This document shows positions 63,650-64,000 of a DNA stretch of 64,000 nt, piece after piece. How positions within the stretch are numbered: position 1 is the first letter of the stretch; every line of letters starts with the position of its first letter. The stretch covers positions 47,519,364 through 47,583,363 of the forward strand of contig NC_030382.2 in the NCBI RefSeq assembly GCF_001625215.2, given 5' to 3'. The notes below the pieces were generated by a model. The model worked only from the letters and a program-made list of their open reading frames with translations. It made no database searches and was not told the origin of the DNA. Source of the DNA: Daucus carota subsp. sativus. Its lineage: Eukaryota > Streptophyta > Magnoliopsida > Apiales > Apiaceae. The position numbers and the translations under genes were made by a program.

Positions 63650-64000
63650 TCAGAAGCAGAAACATGAAGCTGGATATTTCCCTGTTGTTCGAATTTTGTT
63701 TGCTTTCTCTTTCACTTGAACCTCTTCATGTCTTCGATTTTCATCTGCCTTGGCTCTTGCTCCACCTGCGATCTGATTTATCATGGCCATTTTGCTTCGG
63801 TACTTCTGCATTGCTTTTGCTCGTTTCTTCTCCAGATCACTCTGCAATTTAAGTAGGTTGTCAGTTTATAAAATCATATCCTTACATTTTAATTTCAGAA
63901 TAGTATATGATATAAAGGCGGAACCTCTATCTTATCCATCTTGCGCTTGGCTGCTGTTTTCTTCTTAGATTCCCACTCAAAAATCTTTGCATTCAACTTT
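63650..64000 (-). CDS. Remorin, C-terminal part (gene runs off the right edge)
   Basis: The last two exons are visible: 64000-63925 (incomplete at its start) and 63841-63650, about 89 residues. The remorin_C coiled coil is clear: KIFEWESKKKTAAKRKMDKIE, then SDLEKKRAKAMQKYRSKMAMINQIAGGARAKADENRR. The protein ends GKYPASCFCF; this hydrophobic Cys-containing tail is the usual C-terminal anchor that is palmitoylated and holds remorins in plasma-membrane nanodomains. The N-terminal region lies outside the window, so subgroup and start are unknown. Confidence 0.92.

Overview
The window is nuclear DNA from a flowering plant. Genes are split by short GT-AG introns, intergenic DNA is very AT-rich, there are small non-autonomous DNA transposons and a tRNA-derived SINE, and every recognisable protein belongs to a plant family. 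Gene content points to a eudicot, probably an asterid; I cannot fix the species. No LTR retrotransposon, viral relic, CRISPR array or bacterial-type operon was seen. All exon boundaries were worked out by hand from splice signals, reading phase and protein similarity.

Layout, left to right: (1) 1-3.6 kb: a small secreted Gln/Gly-rich repeat protein with a seed-type promoter (ABRE G-boxes plus an RY element), followed by a SINE, a hAT MITE, a Stowaway MITE and a perfect 45-nt palindrome. (2) 3.7-8.1 kb: a p24-delta cargo receptor and a small single-exon multi-pass membrane protein. (3) 8.7-23.4 kb, minus strand: the VIK Raf-like ankyrin kinase, a plastid-type protein of unknown function, and a DHHC S-acyltransferase. 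(4) 23.4-28.7 kb: mostly empty DNA with a 670-bp hAT-type element. (5) 28.8-31.9 kb, minus: a group I WRKY factor of the WRKY3/4 type. (6) 34.4-37.2 kb, plus: TFIIIA, carrying two tandem 5S rRNA-mimic (P5SM) cassettes in the intron between its second and third coding exons. (7) 38.1-39.3 kb, minus: the plastid-division factor MinE1. (8) 39.3-46.2 kb: gene-poor DNA with a 26-bp hairpin, a truncated SINE and a further MITE. (9) 47.8-51.6 kb, plus: a DUF863 nuclear-type protein with DLN motifs. (10) 53.8 kb: tRNA-Leu(UAG). (11) 54.2-59.9 kb, minus: a GDAP2-like macro/CRAL-TRIO protein. (12) 62.4-63.2 kb, plus: a membrane-anchored RING protein. (13) 63.65 kb to the right edge, minus: the C-terminal part of a remorin.

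The genes do not form one pathway. They look like a conserved ancestral block: from memory, its members lie in two Arabidopsis chromosome 1 segments (around At1g13940-At1g14010 and At1g69325-At1g69460), as if both derive from an unduplicated version like this one. The most unusual object is the doubled P5SM in TFIIIA. Plants normally use one such exon to couple TFIIIA splicing to ribosomal protein L5 and 5S rRNA supply. Here the whole module (acceptor, 5S-like core, donor) is present twice at about 90% identity.
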